DNA from: an uncultured Selenomonadales bacterium
GTDB lineage: Bacteria > Bacillota > Negativicutes > DSM-1736 > Dendrosporobacteraceae
Assembly (NCBI GenBank): GCA_946407015.1
Contig: CAMJML010000002.1
Span: 186,001 to 250,000 of the forward strand
Reading direction: 5' to 3'
DNA: 64,000 nucleotides
In this document: positions 1-8,480 of the stretch, one piece after another
Position numbering within the stretch: the stretch's first letter is position 1
How the letters are laid out: every line of letters starts with the position of its first letter
Translations under genes and position numbers: made by a program
The notes under the pieces: model-generated
The model's database searches: none
What the model saw: the letters and a program-made list of their open reading frames with translations, nothing else
Told to the model about the DNA's origin: nothing

Positions 1-1
1 C

Positions 2-652
2 GGGCACAATCTGGATAAGGTGGAAGCGACGCTGGGTCAATTGGAACAGCAAGGCAAAACAGTGATGCTGGTGGGCAATGATCAGCAGCTTATGGGAGTT
101 CTTGCAGTGGCTGACACACTGCGTGAAAACAGCATAACGGCCTTGGCCGATTTGCGGGCTGCAGGAATCAAGAGTATGGCCATGCTTACCGGTGATAACA
201 AACAAGTGGCTGCAGCGATCGCTGAGAAATTAAATATTGATCGCTTTTACAGCGAACTGCTGCCTGAGGAAAAGGTGGCTGTTTTGAAAAAAATAGCCGG
301 ACAGCACGGGCCTGTTGCCATGGTTGGAGATGGTGTGAATGATGCACCGGCTTTAGCGACAGCCCATGTGGGAATTGCCATGGGGGTTGCCGGCTCAGAT
401 ACCGCTCTTGAAACCGCAGATATAGCCTTGATGGCCGATGATCTTAGCAAGCTGGCCTATGTAATGAAGCTTAGCCGGAAAACGGTCGCTATCATTAAAC
501 AGAATGTTACTTTTTCATTAATTGTTAAATTGTTGTTTGTATTTGGTACCTTTGTAGGTTTTGTGAATTTGTGGCTGGCCGTGTTAGCGGATACTGGCGC
601 TTCGATTTTAGTAACACTGAATGGCATGCGCCTTGCGCGAAAAATAAAATAA
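2..652 (+). CDS. Heavy-metal P1B-type ATPase, C-terminal part (5' truncated by window)
   Basis: The reading frame is open from the window edge, so this is the last ~216 residues of a larger pump. Visible landmarks are the hinge motif MLTGDN, the phosphatase-side motif MVGDGVNDAPAL and two C-terminal membrane helices. The last helix carries LAVLADTGASILVTLNGMRL, the Asp-containing pattern of Zn/Cd/Pb-exporting ATPases (ZntA/CadA group); copper pumps carry a different motif there. It would use ATP to move a divalent soft metal out of the cytoplasm. The N-terminal metal-binding domain and the phosphorylated DKTGT loop lie outside the window. A perfect hairpin follows the stop codon. Confidence 0.93.
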   Translation, partial: GHNLDKVEATLGQLEQQGKTVMLVGNDQQLMGVLAVADTLRENSITALADLRAAGIKSMAMLTGDNKQVAAAIAEKLNIDRFYSELLPEEKVAVLKKIAGQHGPVAMVGDGVNDAPALATAHVGIAMGVAGSDTALETADIALMADDLSKLAYVMKLSRKTVAIIKQNVTFSLIVKLLFVFGTFVGFVNLWLAVLADTGASILVTLNGMRLARKIK

Positions 653-695
653 ACCTAATGAGAGGATAGGCTGCAGCCTATCCTCTCATTAGGTT
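652..695 (+). terminator. Perfect 22-bp inverted repeat after the ATPase
   Basis: Two 22-base arms are perfectly complementary with no unpaired loop. The repeat starts at the last base of the ATPase stop codon. There is no clear T-tract, so it may act as a weak terminator, a 3' mRNA stabiliser or a simple palindrome. Confidence 0.6.
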
Positions 696-762
696 ATGCT
701 GCGATTCCCGGGTCATGGACCGGATGGAATAGAGAGTGACCCAAGAGAATGACGGCAATGTT

Positions 763-1431
763 TCATTCCAATAGATCAAAAAAGATCAATATTCCACTTA
801 TGCATAATAGCATACCAGCAATATGCTGGACGATATGCATTTTATTTGAAACTAAGCGTAATCGGCTTACAAACCGGTCAAGTGTGAGTGCCAGTACCGA
901 AAAGGGAAGGCAAAAGCCAAGCGCGTAAACGAAAAAAAGGAGAAACCCTTTTGCCAACGAAGGGGAAGTGCTTGCATACAGGAAAATTGGAGCCAGGAAG
1001 GGAGTATTGCAGGGAGTCCAGGTTGCAGTAGAGGCTACTCCCAGAAGGAAAATCCCCCCGGGGCCGGCACTGGAAGGGAAGCGTAAATGAATTTTACGGA
1101 AAGGAACAGCAAAGGAAATCAGGCTGCTAAGCTGTAACCCCATGACCATCATGAATACCGCTCCAACTTTACTCATTACATGCTGATAATTATGCAAGGC
1201 TTGCCCAAGGTAGGATGCACCAATACCGATTAAGAGAAAGACTGCGACAAACCCGCTTAAAAAAATTGCGATATTCACCCATAAGGGACGCAGGTACGGA
1301 ATATTTACGGATTTTCCTGTACTGCCCAGAAAGGCGGTGCAGCTTGGCAGTACAGCTAATACACAGGGTGATAAAAAAGAAATGACTCCGGCGGAGAAGG
1401 CGGTCATTAAAGCTACGAAACTTAGCTCCAT
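763..1431 (-). CDS. ccdA: CcdA/DsbD-type thiol-disulfide membrane transporter
   Basis: A 222-residue polytopic protein of the cytochrome c biogenesis transmembrane family, which passes reducing equivalents from cytoplasmic thioredoxin to thiols outside the membrane. About six helices can be drawn. The two redox cysteines of the family are present, Cys23 in SPCVLAVLPS and Cys141 in WTPCNTP, each beside prolines as expected. The start has a GGGGG-type ribosome binding site in the upstream 20 bases. No thioredoxin-like partner or cytochrome gene is adjacent, so the recipient is unknown. The family call is firm; the symbol is by similarity only. Confidence 0.88.
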   Translation of the reverse strand: MELSFVALMTAFSAGVISFLSPCVLAVLPSCTAFLGSTGKSVNIPYLRPLWVNIAIFLSGFVAVFLLIGIGASYLGQALHNYQHVMSKVGAVFMMVMGLQLSSLISFAVPFRKIHLRFPSSAGPGGIFLLGVASTATWTPCNTPFLAPIFLYASTSPSLAKGFLLFFVYALGFCLPFSVLALTLDRFVSRLRLVSNKMHIVQHIAGMLLCISGILIFFDLLE

Positions 1432-1697
1432 TCACAAAGTCCCCCTTTAACGTAAACTACTGTCATCCTATATTTACTCGGACCGTATAGGAGCCTATGT
1501 CTTCCTTTATTTGGCAGCCGCGGGGCAAAGCATTTCTTATCCATATTTATTAAATTTTATAAAGATTTCTTCTTACGGAAAAGGCGATGGAGGAGTTTGG
1601 CGAATAAGCGCGTATTATATCCACTAAGAAATGACAAGTTTTTAAACATCTTTTAATCGTAAGGTGGACTGAATTCGGGAGAATGTACACAATTTTA

Positions 1698-1775
1698 TAG
1701 GGGCAAACTATTCGAAAGGATAGGGCGCAAAACTATGGGTCTAAGGAATAATTTCTATGACTGCCAAGTTGCATT
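1698..1775 (+). promoter_or_regulatory. Cyclic di-GMP-I (GEMM-I) riboswitch aptamer, copy 1
   Basis: The conserved GEMM-I landmarks occur in order: GGCAAACT, a short hairpin with a GAAA tetraloop, GGGCGCAAAACTATGGGTCT, AAGG, and the closing ATGACTGCCAAGTTGC. The GCAA/TTGC pairing closes P1. The 3' strand of P1 lies inside a terminator-like stem (1760-1809), so the aptamer is placed to control transcription of the 41-residue gene at 1898. Ligand binding would compete with the terminator, suggesting an ON switch; this is inference from pairing alone. Confidence 0.9.
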
Positions 1776-1819
1776 CAATGGGTCGTTAAGACATATGCAG
1801 CTGGGCAGTTATTTTTATT
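1760..1819 (+). terminator. Riboswitch expression platform: 15-bp stem with T-rich tail
   Basis: Bases 1760-1774 pair with 1795-1809 across 15 positions, with one mismatch and one G-U pair, followed by a T-rich run (1808-1819). The 5' arm overlaps the 3' P1 strand of the c-di-GMP aptamer, so the two structures should exclude each other. Confidence 0.65.
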
Positions 1820-1897
1820 CGTACAATTCATCCGGAGCTTCACCGGCAGGAAAGATTTCACTTGCTGTTATCAATGCAACTATAGGAAGGTGTTCCA

Positions 1898-2023
1898 ATG
1901 AGTAACAATGTTGAAGAAGAAATGTTTTTAACACAAGCTGAGTTGGAGCAGCTGCTAAAAGATTTACCGAAGATATTGAAGGAGTTAGAACAACAGCTTC
2001 AATCTATAAAAGGCAAAGGGTAA
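1898..2023 (+). CDS. 41-residue charged helical protein downstream of c-di-GMP riboswitch
   Basis: A very short gene with an ATG start and an AGGAAGG ribosome binding site 7 bases upstream. The product (starting MSNNVEEEMFLTQAELEQLL) is rich in Glu, Lys, Leu and Gln and reads as one amphipathic helix, possibly a coiled coil, with no cysteine, signal peptide or membrane segment. I do not recognise a family. Its support comes from the good ribosome binding site, the riboswitch and terminator just upstream, and a strong terminator about 80 bases downstream, which together make a complete transcription unit with no other gene inside. It could be a regulatory peptide binding a partner in motility, adhesion or sporulation, but no function can be assigned. 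Confidence 0.7.
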   Translation: MSNNVEEEMFLTQAELEQLLKDLPKILKELEQQLQSIKGKG

Positions 2024-2099
2024 CGGGATTGTCTGTCCTGAGCGTATCTTGATTCAAAGTCAGTATTCGTTATGAATGACGTCCAGCGAAACAGTAATA

Positions 2100-2146
2100 A
2101 AAAATGAGGAATGCCTACTGTTAACCGGCACTCCTCATTTTTTTTA
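2100..2146. terminator. Bidirectional terminator
   Basis: The stem pairs AATGAGGA and TGCC with GGCA and TCCTCATT around an 11-base loop. A run of eight or more T follows on the plus strand, and on the minus strand the stem is followed by T6. It can end both the small riboswitch-controlled unit and the minus-strand CdaR gene. Confidence 0.85.
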
Positions 2147-2191
2147 TTGTGCTATTCCGGACGTTACTCTGATCATTGAGGGGAAGGCTGC

Positions 2192-3358
2192 TTATTCCGC
2201 ATGCAGGAGAATCTCACAAAGCATAGCATGGTGGAAAGAATGGCAAGGGTCTAAGCCTACCGCTTTCTTCAATTTTTCAAGACGAAATTTTAAGGTGTTC
2301 CGATGGATAAATAACTGACTGGCAGCAGCGGAAATATTTAAATTGTTGGCAAGTAGACTTTTGATCGTCTTTTCCATATCACCATGATCGTTGATCTTTT
2401 CAAATTTATGTTTGAGCTCTTGCAATGCAAGGGTATTTTGTTTTGTCCATTGTTTTTCAAACAAGTAATTGAGCAGAATTTCTTGATCATGAATAAAGCT
2501 GACCGCCTTAGAGGCTGAAAACTCTAAGGCAAACAACGCTTCATCATAGGACTGACGAAGCTGATACTCATGCAACGTTCGGCTGCCGATGCCTATTTGC
2601 AGCCGAAGACGGGGTTGAAGTGCCTGAAACATCTGGACGATACTGGCCGTAAATACCGTTAATTTATGGGAGGACATATGATCGGGCCAAGATTTTATGA
2701 TACATAAATGCTTCTTATAAAATAAGCTGATATCTTCATCACAAAAAAATGGAGCGGTTTTTAGCATATTCAAAACACTTTCGCGAACCCGGGCCGAAAA
2801 CAGGTTTTGCAAACCGTTGGCTTTAAAATCATCCTTATTCAGTGGCTCCAGTTTTAGCAATATGACCATGCGTGGTAAATTCAGTTTATAATTCAGCATT
2901 TCGGCTAAAGTCTGGATATCTTCAGCCATGAGGTCCGGGTTATCCGAAAACAGTAAATTGACCAGTTGGGCTTTTACACTATTTTCCGAGCGGTAATCAG
3001 CCAAAAACATTTCGCGTTCGAGGACTAACTCAGTTACTGTTTTGATCAATTTAGCGGTATGCCGAACTTCATTCGGTTCACCTGTTACGCAGACTACGCC
3101 GACAATTTTCTTTTTGATATCAATTGGCCACATGACACCTGGCAATGCCCCGGGAAAAAGTTCCACATCATTCGGCTGGATTTCGATCACATCTTGAGTC
3201 AGCGCTGCTGATTTCGCACCTTGATGAAAAGTATTGATGCGATGGTGTTGGCCGGAAGCGATAATCATTCCGTTGCAGTCCATGATATTGACGTTTCGTT
3301 GGGCGATATCCATCAGCTGATCAACAATTTTCTGTGCGACTTCATGCGAGATAATCAT
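2192..3358 (-). CDS. CdaR-family (sugar-diacid/hydroxyacid-responsive) transcription regulator
   Basis: A 388-residue protein with the CdaR layout: an N-terminal sugar-diacid recognition domain (beginning MIISHEVAQKIVDQLMDI), a central GGDEF-like/CdaR region and a C-terminal PucR-type helix-turn-helix containing LLANNLNISAAASQLFIHRN followed by LKFRLEKLKKAVG. The chosen ATG has GGGAGG 11 bases upstream. An in-frame GTG at 3409 would add 17 residues but has no ribosome binding site. It is divergently oriented to the lactate permease gene 385 bases away, so control of that permease by a hydroxyacid ligand is the simplest reading. Family members are usually activators of such uptake genes. Confidence 0.88.
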   Translation of the reverse strand: MIISHEVAQKIVDQLMDIAQRNVNIMDCNGMIIASGQHHRINTFHQGAKSAALTQDVIEIQPNDVELFPGALPGVMWPIDIKKKIVGVVCVTGEPNEVRHTAKLIKTVTELVLEREMFLADYRSENSVKAQLVNLLFSDNPDLMAEDIQTLAEMLNYKLNLPRMVILLKLEPLNKDDFKANGLQNLFSARVRESVLNMLKTAPFFCDEDISLFYKKHLCIIKSWPDHMSSHKLTVFTASIVQMFQALQPRLRLQIGIGSRTLHEYQLRQSYDEALFALEFSASKAVSFIHDQEILLNYLFEKQWTKQNTLALQELKHKFEKINDHGDMEKTIKSLLANNLNISAAASQLFIHRNTLKFRLEKLKKAVGLDPCHSFHHAMLCEILLHAE

Positions 3359-3742
3359 CTCATTGATAGCCTCCCAGCAAGCAATAAAACAGTACTCGTT
3401 CATTGACACTCTTTAACGATATTCTAGCATTTTCCATTTTGTGAGTAAACCAGGTACAAAAGGATTGCAAATCCGTCATTCTAGATGCAGTTACATTCGT
3501 GAGTTGTTGCAAGTGAACAATAGGGCGGTAAGAATCTCCCGGTTTTTTGTTCTGTAAGCACAAAGGCCTCATTATGCTGTTGCGAGAAAATTCAATCAAT
3601 GAGATCAAAGGCGCAGTGTATCTTGTTGCTTTCCATTTCATGGCTGGGAAGCGGGCTGTGCCGGTTTTTCTTAACGTTCAAGTAGAGGAGGTGCTTACAC
3701 GGTAGTCGGTCATTCTATTTCATATCAGAGGAGGGACAAATT
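3359..3742. other. Divergent regulatory region between cdaR-like gene and lactate permease gene
   Basis: No gene is supported in this 384-base stretch. It must hold the promoters of both divergent genes and probably the CdaR-type operator, but no pair of -35/-10 boxes was strong enough to name. A GAGGAGG sequence near 3690 is followed only by a few codons before a stop. Confidence 0.5.
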
Positions 3743-5371
3743 TTGGATGCATTAATTGCTTCATTGCCTTTGATTGTCTTGCTCGTTGGGCTTCCTGTTT
3801 TAATGAAACCAGCCGTCAAAGTAGCTCCTGTTGCCTGGCTGCTAACCATATTGGTTGCAGTGTTCTATTTTGGTTTCCCCATGCAGGTAACCTTGCTGGC
3901 CGCACTTCAAGGGGCATTGACTGGCTTATTTCCGATTATGTATATTCCGTTTGGTGCTATTGTCATTTATAATGTATTAAAATCAAGCGGCTGGATGGGT
4001 AAACTTCAAAATGCCATGTCGTCACTGACCTCGGACCGCAGGGCGCAAGCCTTGTTAATCGGTTACGGTTTTAGCGCATTTTTGGAAGGTATCTGTGGAT
4101 TTGGATCGCCGGTTGCCATTCCCGCCAGTATTTTGGTAGGGTTAGGCTATAATCCCATGATGGCCGCTCTGGTTTGTCTTGTAGCCAATACCGGTCCGGT
4201 TCCTTTTGGATCATTGGCCATTCCCACCAGTACATTAGCGTTAACGACCGGTTTAGATTTTATGAAGCTGTCGCAAATGAGCGGACGTATTATGCCCATT
4301 ATGGCGTTTATCATGACTTTTGCAACCGTTTATGTGATGTCCGGTGTTAAAGGTATGAAGGGCGTTATGCCCGCAATTTTAATTACCGGCCTAAGCTTTT
4401 CGATTGTGCAGTTTATCGTATGTAATACCATTGGTTCGACCTTGGCTACAATATTAGGTTCATTGGCCTGTATTGCCCTATTAGCCGTATACCTGTATAA
4501 TCGCAAATCCAATGAAGCGGTTTGGGTTTTCCCTGGAGAAACAGCCCCCGTGGAAAGTGGAACAAAGAATCTTAATTTCAAAGAATTGGGCTTGTCATGG
4601 CTGCCTTATATTTTGTTAACGTTGCTTATCCTGGCTGTAAATCTTCCTTCGACTGCCCCCGTCTTTTCCGGTAAGGCTCCTGGATTTGAGTGGCTGATGA
4701 TTAAATTTGAAATCTACAATCCGGCCAAGCTGTATGCGTTCTCCTGGTTGCAAAGCCCGGGGACTGTTATGATGATCGCAGGGTTAATTGCCTTCCGGTT
4801 TATGGGCATTCGTTTTAATGAATTTTCTACCCAATTCCAAGTGACGCTCAAACAAATGATGCCTGCATTTATTACAGTGGCTTGCATTTTATCCATTTCA
4901 GAAGTGATGAATATGGCTTTGCCCATTATCGATCCCAAATCCAAAATGATTGTTTGGGCTAATGCAGCCGGTGTTGCCCAAAAATCAATGATTGCCACTA
5001 TGGCTCAAAGCCTGGTTGATACAGTCAATCAGCAGCTAATGCCTGTTTTTAGCCCGCTTATTGGTGCTTTGGGTGTATTTATTACGGGTAGTAACACCTC
5101 AGCAAATGCATTGTTTGGTAATCTGCAAAAATTGACTGCCCATGGAATGGGCCTTTCCGATATTCTACTGGCTACTGGCGGAAATGTCGGTGCCAGTGCC
5201 GGTAAAATGATTTCACCTCAAAGTATTGTTATCGCCGCAACGGCAGTTGGCTTAATGGGTGAGGAAGGCCTGATTATGAGGCGTACCATTAAATTTGCTA
5301 TTCCCTATGCCTTGTTCTTAGGATTGCTGGTCTGGATGTACGCGTTTGTGTTCCCTGGCCTTATTCCTTAA
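3743..5371 (+). CDS. lctP: L-lactate permease family transporter (LctP/LldP)
   Basis: A 542-residue membrane protein of about 12-14 helices and the usual LctP length. The family signature SAFLEGICGFGSPVAIPAS lies near residues 113-131, and the C-terminal half repeats TGSNTSANALFGNLQ and GGNVGASAGKMISPQSIVIA. Such permeases carry L- or D-lactate, and often glycolate, with protons. Translation starts at TTG, placed 6-7 bases after GAGGAGGG; no ATG near the N-terminus has a comparable site. The divergent CdaR-type regulator suggests hydroxyacid-induced expression. No lactate dehydrogenase or Etf genes are adjacent, so the intracellular route is not shown. Confidence 0.93.
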   Translation: MDALIASLPLIVLLVGLPVLMKPAVKVAPVAWLLTILVAVFYFGFPMQVTLLAALQGALTGLFPIMYIPFGAIVIYNVLKSSGWMGKLQNAMSSLTSDRRAQALLIGYGFSAFLEGICGFGSPVAIPASILVGLGYNPMMAALVCLVANTGPVPFGSLAIPTSTLALTTGLDFMKLSQMSGRIMPIMAFIMTFATVYVMSGVKGMKGVMPAILITGLSFSIVQFIVCNTIGSTLATILGSLACIALLAVYLYNRKSNEAVWVFPGETAPVESGTKNLNFKELGLSWLPYILLTLLILAVNLPSTAPVFSGKAPGFEWLMIKFEIYNPAKLYAFSWLQSPGTVMMIAGLIAFRFMGIRFNEFSTQFQVTLKQMMPAFITVACILSISEVMNMALPIIDPKSKMIVWANAAGVAQKSMIATMAQSLVDTVNQQLMPVFSPLIGALGVFITGSNTSANALFGNLQKLTAHGMGLSDILLATGGNVGASAGKMISPQSIVIAATAVGLMGEEGLIMRRTIKFAIPYALFLGLLVWMYAFVFPGLIP

Positions 5372-5399
5372 GGGAATGGCACTCTGGCCTGAAGCGATA

Positions 5400-5440
5400 G
5401 AAAAGTCCCATCGCCTGGTATCGGCGATGGGACTTTTCTT
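5400..5440. terminator. Terminator after lactate permease, usable from both strands
   Basis: A 15-bp perfect stem, AAAAGTCCCATCGCC against its complement, with a 7-base loop. T-rich on the plus side; A4 at the left gives T4 on the minus strand. It lies between two convergent genes. Confidence 0.88.
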
Positions 5441-5441
5441 G

Positions 5442-5786
5442 TCAGCGTGCTTTGACCGCAATAAACGTCGGCTGCTCTTTGCCTTCTTCCGGGCCGTGGG
5501 TATAGCCGATAACATCAAAATACTCGCTAAGCCGGGTGGCAATCGCTTCATAATCAGGTGACTTGCTGCGCAGGCAGGAGGATAAATGCACAACTTGCAC
5601 ATCGTTTTTGAGCATCATTGCAATTTTATGATCTAAATCTCCGCCGGCATGGGTAAAAACAGATAAAGTAACTTCACGGTCAAGATAATGGGCGAAAGCA
5701 TCCTTTTTCTGAAAAAAGGCATTCAGGCAGCCTTTGCCAGTACAGCGCTGCATGGTTTCTTCTCTGGTTAGTATCGCAATTTTCAT
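5442..5786 (-). CDS. CGGC-domain small metal/redox protein
   Basis: A 114-residue cytosolic protein resembling the CGGC domain family. It begins MKIAILTREETMQRCTGKGC, continues with the typical FFQKKDAFAHY segment and has a central SVFTHAGGD where family members usually show a CGGC-type cysteine cluster, then VVHLSSCLRSKSPDY. The cysteines of the name-giving motif are replaced by HAGG, so metal or redox chemistry may be changed. The ATG at 5786 has GAGGTGG just upstream and is preferred to the ATG four codons earlier. Function is unknown; redox or metal handling is only suggested by the family. Confidence 0.7.
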   Translation of the reverse strand: MKIAILTREETMQRCTGKGCLNAFFQKKDAFAHYLDREVTLSVFTHAGGDLDHKIAMMLKNDVQVVHLSSCLRSKSPDYEAIATRLSEYFDVIGYTHGPEEGKEQPTFIAVKAR

Positions 5787-5921
5787 ATTCCACCTCATGT
5801 TCCTGATGTCAGCCCCAGGTATAGTGGGGACTGATACGTAACTAGCTTTCTATTCATATATCTTACCGCCAATCGAATAGGCTGTATGTGATATAGATTA
5901 CTGCAATTGAGGGAAACTGGC

Positions 5922-5965
5922 ATATAAAACCCCGTCTGGGTGGTATGAAACCAACGACGGGGTTT
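5922..5965 (-). terminator. Terminator of the KimA-like gene
   Basis: AAACCCCGTC pairs with GACGGGGTTT around a 19-base loop. On the minus strand the stem is followed by TTTTAT. It sits 14 bases beyond the stop codon of the transporter. Confidence 0.8.
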
Positions 5966-5978
5966 GTGGTTCTATGTA

Positions 5979-7823
5979 TTACTCATCCAGATGATAGGGA
6001 ACGGTTGTAACAATAATCTTTTTCTTCAAGATCAACGATGTCCTTAATATCCAGCCTGTTTGGTTGTGCAGCAGGCGATGCCACCATTTTTTTGTCTCAA
6101 ATTCAGGTATTACCACAGTAATAAAATCTTTTGGTCTCTTTTCCCGTTCTTTCTTTTCAATGAAATGCAAGAGTGGTCTCATCAGCAGCCGGTAGGGTGA
6201 ATGCAATATCACCAGCTCAACACCCGGCTGCCAGGTTGCCCATTTTTTCCGCATTTTAACAGCCGTCTTTTCGTCACTGGCAATATGTACGGCAAATACC
6301 CGGTTGCCGATAACCTTAGCGTATTTTAACGTTTCAAAGACGACACGGGTTGGAGTTGAAACCGGCACAATGACAATATGGTCACTGGGACCGTCAATGG
6401 CTGCATCCTGAATATCCTCAAGCGGCAGGCTGAGTTGTTTCGCAACCGAATTATAGTGGCTGCGGATACTTTTAAAAATAAAAATCATAATTGGAATGAA
6501 TACTAAAATGATCCAAGCGCCATAGATGAATTTTGTAACCGTGATAATGATGACAACAAGGCCGGTGACGGTTGCACCAATGCCGTTTAATAAGGCCCGT
6601 CCCTGCCAGCCTGCGCTTTTTTCACGAAACCAGTGGATAACCATACTGGACTGTGCAATGGTAAAAGAAATAAAAACTCCAATGGCATAAAGAGAAATGA
6701 GATGCCCTGTTTCACCTTGGAAAACGATGATCAAAATGGCAGCCGCAATCGTTAGGAGAATGATACCGTTAGAATAAGTCAAGCGTTCACCGCGAGTAGC
6801 AAGGTAACGGGGCATGTAGCCGTCCTGTGCGACAATGGATAATAAAATCGGCAGCCCGTTGTAGGCCGTATTTGCCGCCAAATATAAAATCAGCATGGTC
6901 GTAATTTGAATGTAATAGTAAGCCGGTGATCTTCCGAAAACATTCTCGCTGATTTGGGATAATACCGTAACATCATTGAGCGGTAAAATGTGGTAATGCA
7001 TGGTGAGAAAAGTGATTCCCGTAAACATGACAGCGAGTATTCCCGCCATCCAGTAAGTGGTAGCCACAGCATTTTTTGCTTCCGGCTTTTTGAACATGGG
7101 GACACTGTCGGCAATGGCTTCGATCCCGGTCATAGAGCTGCAGCCATTTGCAAATGCCCGTAAAACTAAAAATAAAATGGTCCAGTCTAGTTGCTGCCTT
7201 ACCACAGATTCAGCTGGAATTGCGGTAATCGGATGAGTCAGTGCCTGATAAACTCCGGTCAGGATAAGCGCCAGTATTCCCAGTAAAAAAGCATAGGTAG
7301 GAAATACAAATGCATTAGAAGACTCTCGGACTCCGCGAAGATTCACCATGGTCAGTACAAAAAATAATACCGTAAGATCAATGATCACCTGATGGCCAGC
7401 CAACGCAGGGAAAGCTGAAACAATGGCGGCCGTACCGGCCGAGACGCTTACCGCAGCCGTCAGCACATAATCGGCAAAGACAGAGCCCGCAGCAATAAGT
7501 GCCGGATATTCCCCCAGGTTTTTCTTTGCAATGGCATAGGCACCGCCGCCGCTAGGATTGGCTTTCGCCACTTGTACATAGGACAGGGCGACCATAGCCA
7601 GGAGCAGCAGGATGGATATGGCAACAGGCCCCATGTACCCATAAGCCAGCAACCCTGGAACGGCCACCAACGTGAGCATGATTTGTTCCGGTCCGTAGGC
7701 TACTGAAGACAATGCATCAGAAGAAAAAATAGATAAGGCCTTCCATTTCGGCAGTCTCTCGTGAGTCAGCTCACGATTGTGTAAGGGTTTGCCTATGAGT
7801 AGTCTTCGAATCATTCGCATCAT
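5979..7823 (-). CDS. kimA: KimA-like APC-family potassium transporter
   Basis: A protein of about 614 residues with roughly 12 helices and a cytosolic C-terminal domain of about 150 residues. The N-terminus (MIRRLLIGKPLHNREL, then KALSIFSSDALSSVAYGPEQ) and the core SGGGAYAIAKKNLGEYPALI follow the pattern I know from Bacillus KimA (YdaO), a high-affinity K+/H+ symporter controlled by c-di-AMP. The C-terminal region beginning DHIVIVPVSTPTRVVFE resembles a universal-stress-like regulatory domain. The ATG at 7823 is chosen because GGGGGAAC precedes it; an upstream TTG has no site. I could not find the c-di-AMP riboswitch that controls the Bacillus gene in the upstream 300 bases. A general amino-acid permease is the main alternative. 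Confidence 0.82.
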   Translation of the reverse strand: MMRMIRRLLIGKPLHNRELTHERLPKWKALSIFSSDALSSVAYGPEQIMLTLVAVPGLLAYGYMGPVAISILLLLAMVALSYVQVAKANPSGGGAYAIAKKNLGEYPALIAAGSVFADYVLTAAVSVSAGTAAIVSAFPALAGHQVIIDLTVLFFVLTMVNLRGVRESSNAFVFPTYAFLLGILALILTGVYQALTHPITAIPAESVVRQQLDWTILFLVLRAFANGCSSMTGIEAIADSVPMFKKPEAKNAVATTYWMAGILAVMFTGITFLTMHYHILPLNDVTVLSQISENVFGRSPAYYYIQITTMLILYLAANTAYNGLPILLSIVAQDGYMPRYLATRGERLTYSNGIILLTIAAAILIIVFQGETGHLISLYAIGVFISFTIAQSSMVIHWFREKSAGWQGRALLNGIGATVTGLVVIIITVTKFIYGAWIILVFIPIMIFIFKSIRSHYNSVAKQLSLPLEDIQDAAIDGPSDHIVIVPVSTPTRVVFETLKYAKVIGNRVFAVHIASDEKTAVKMRKKWATWQPGVELVILHSPYRLLMRPLLHFIEKKEREKRPKDFITVVIPEFETKKWWHRLLHNQTGWILRTSLILKKKIIVTTVPYHLDE

Positions 7824-8131
7824 GATGTATTTTGTTCCCCCAATATAGAATAACAATATCTAATCATACCAAAAACAAATAAAATGTAAAGTTATTCCTA
7901 GCAATATCAGCAGTTATAAGGATTATTATTTATTATTGCCATCTGATCAGTCGCCGTTGAAAAACCAGGGTCTGCATGACATCAAAGCATGTCTTGAAAA
8001 GAATATCTTACAAATATTTGCCTTTCGGCCACTGCTTGACGTTAACTTGAAGGAATAATCCTATAAAAGCAAGAAACAGTCATTGGTATAATCAGCAGCA
8101 ATGGGTAATTCTGATCGTGTAGGTGATTAAC

Positions 8132-8311
8132 TTGACGGATAAGTTGGTAGAATTTATTTGCCCGGAATGTAAAAAGCAGCTTGTTTGGGCAACAGTCAGT
8201 TCAAAAGTACTATGCAATGGGTGTTCTTGCTGGGTTGATTTTAATGATTTGAAAAATCCTAACGTACTTGTGGTAGAAGTGGATGAACCACAGCAATTGA
8301 CCATATTTTAG
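8132..8311 (+). CDS. Small zinc-ribbon-like protein (Com-like)
   Basis: A 59-residue protein with two CxxC knuckles, ICPECKKQLVW and VLCNGCSCW, expected to bind one zinc. The spacing resembles phage Com/DNA-binding zinc ribbons and rubredoxin-like folds. The TTG start at 8132 lies 5 bases after AGGTGA; a GTG at 8123 overlaps that site and is less likely. A strong terminator follows immediately, so it is monocistronic. Role unknown; nucleic-acid binding is a guess from the fold. Confidence 0.65.
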   Translation: MTDKLVEFICPECKKQLVWATVSSKVLCNGCSCWVDFNDLKNPNVLVVEVDEPQQLTIF

Positions 8312-8330
8312 ACTGTCCCGTGGAGTATTT

Positions 8331-8378
8331 GCGGAGGAGCCAGTGCCAGGTGCTACCTGGGTGGCTTCTTCTTTTTTG
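8331..8378 (+). terminator. Terminator after the zinc-ribbon gene
   Basis: GGAGCCAGTGCCAGG pairs imperfectly with CCTGGGTGGCTTCTT, followed by TTCTTTTTT. Confidence 0.8.
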
Positions 8379-8445
8379 TTTGGAAATGATCGGCTTGGGA
8401 TGTCAAAAGCTTAATGAATGAAAATTAAAACTTTTTTAGCATTTA

Positions 8446-8474
8446 TTGACAAATGTGGTAAGAAGGAGTAATAT
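8446..8474 (+). promoter_or_regulatory. Strong sigma-A promoter upstream of a gene-free transcript region
   Basis: TTGACA (8446-8451), a 17-base spacer and TAATAT (8469-8474): near-consensus. Just downstream, 8480-8494 reads TGAGAATCAAACTCA, an imperfect 7-1-7 dyad resembling a Fur-type box, placed where a repressor could block initiation. Confidence 0.75.
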
Positions 8475-8480
8475 GCAAAT

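Noticed and set aside
7824-8131. c-di-AMP (ydaO/yuaA) riboswitch expected upstream of the KimA-like gene
   Set aside because: I could not find the conserved aptamer parts on the minus strand here; none is reported.
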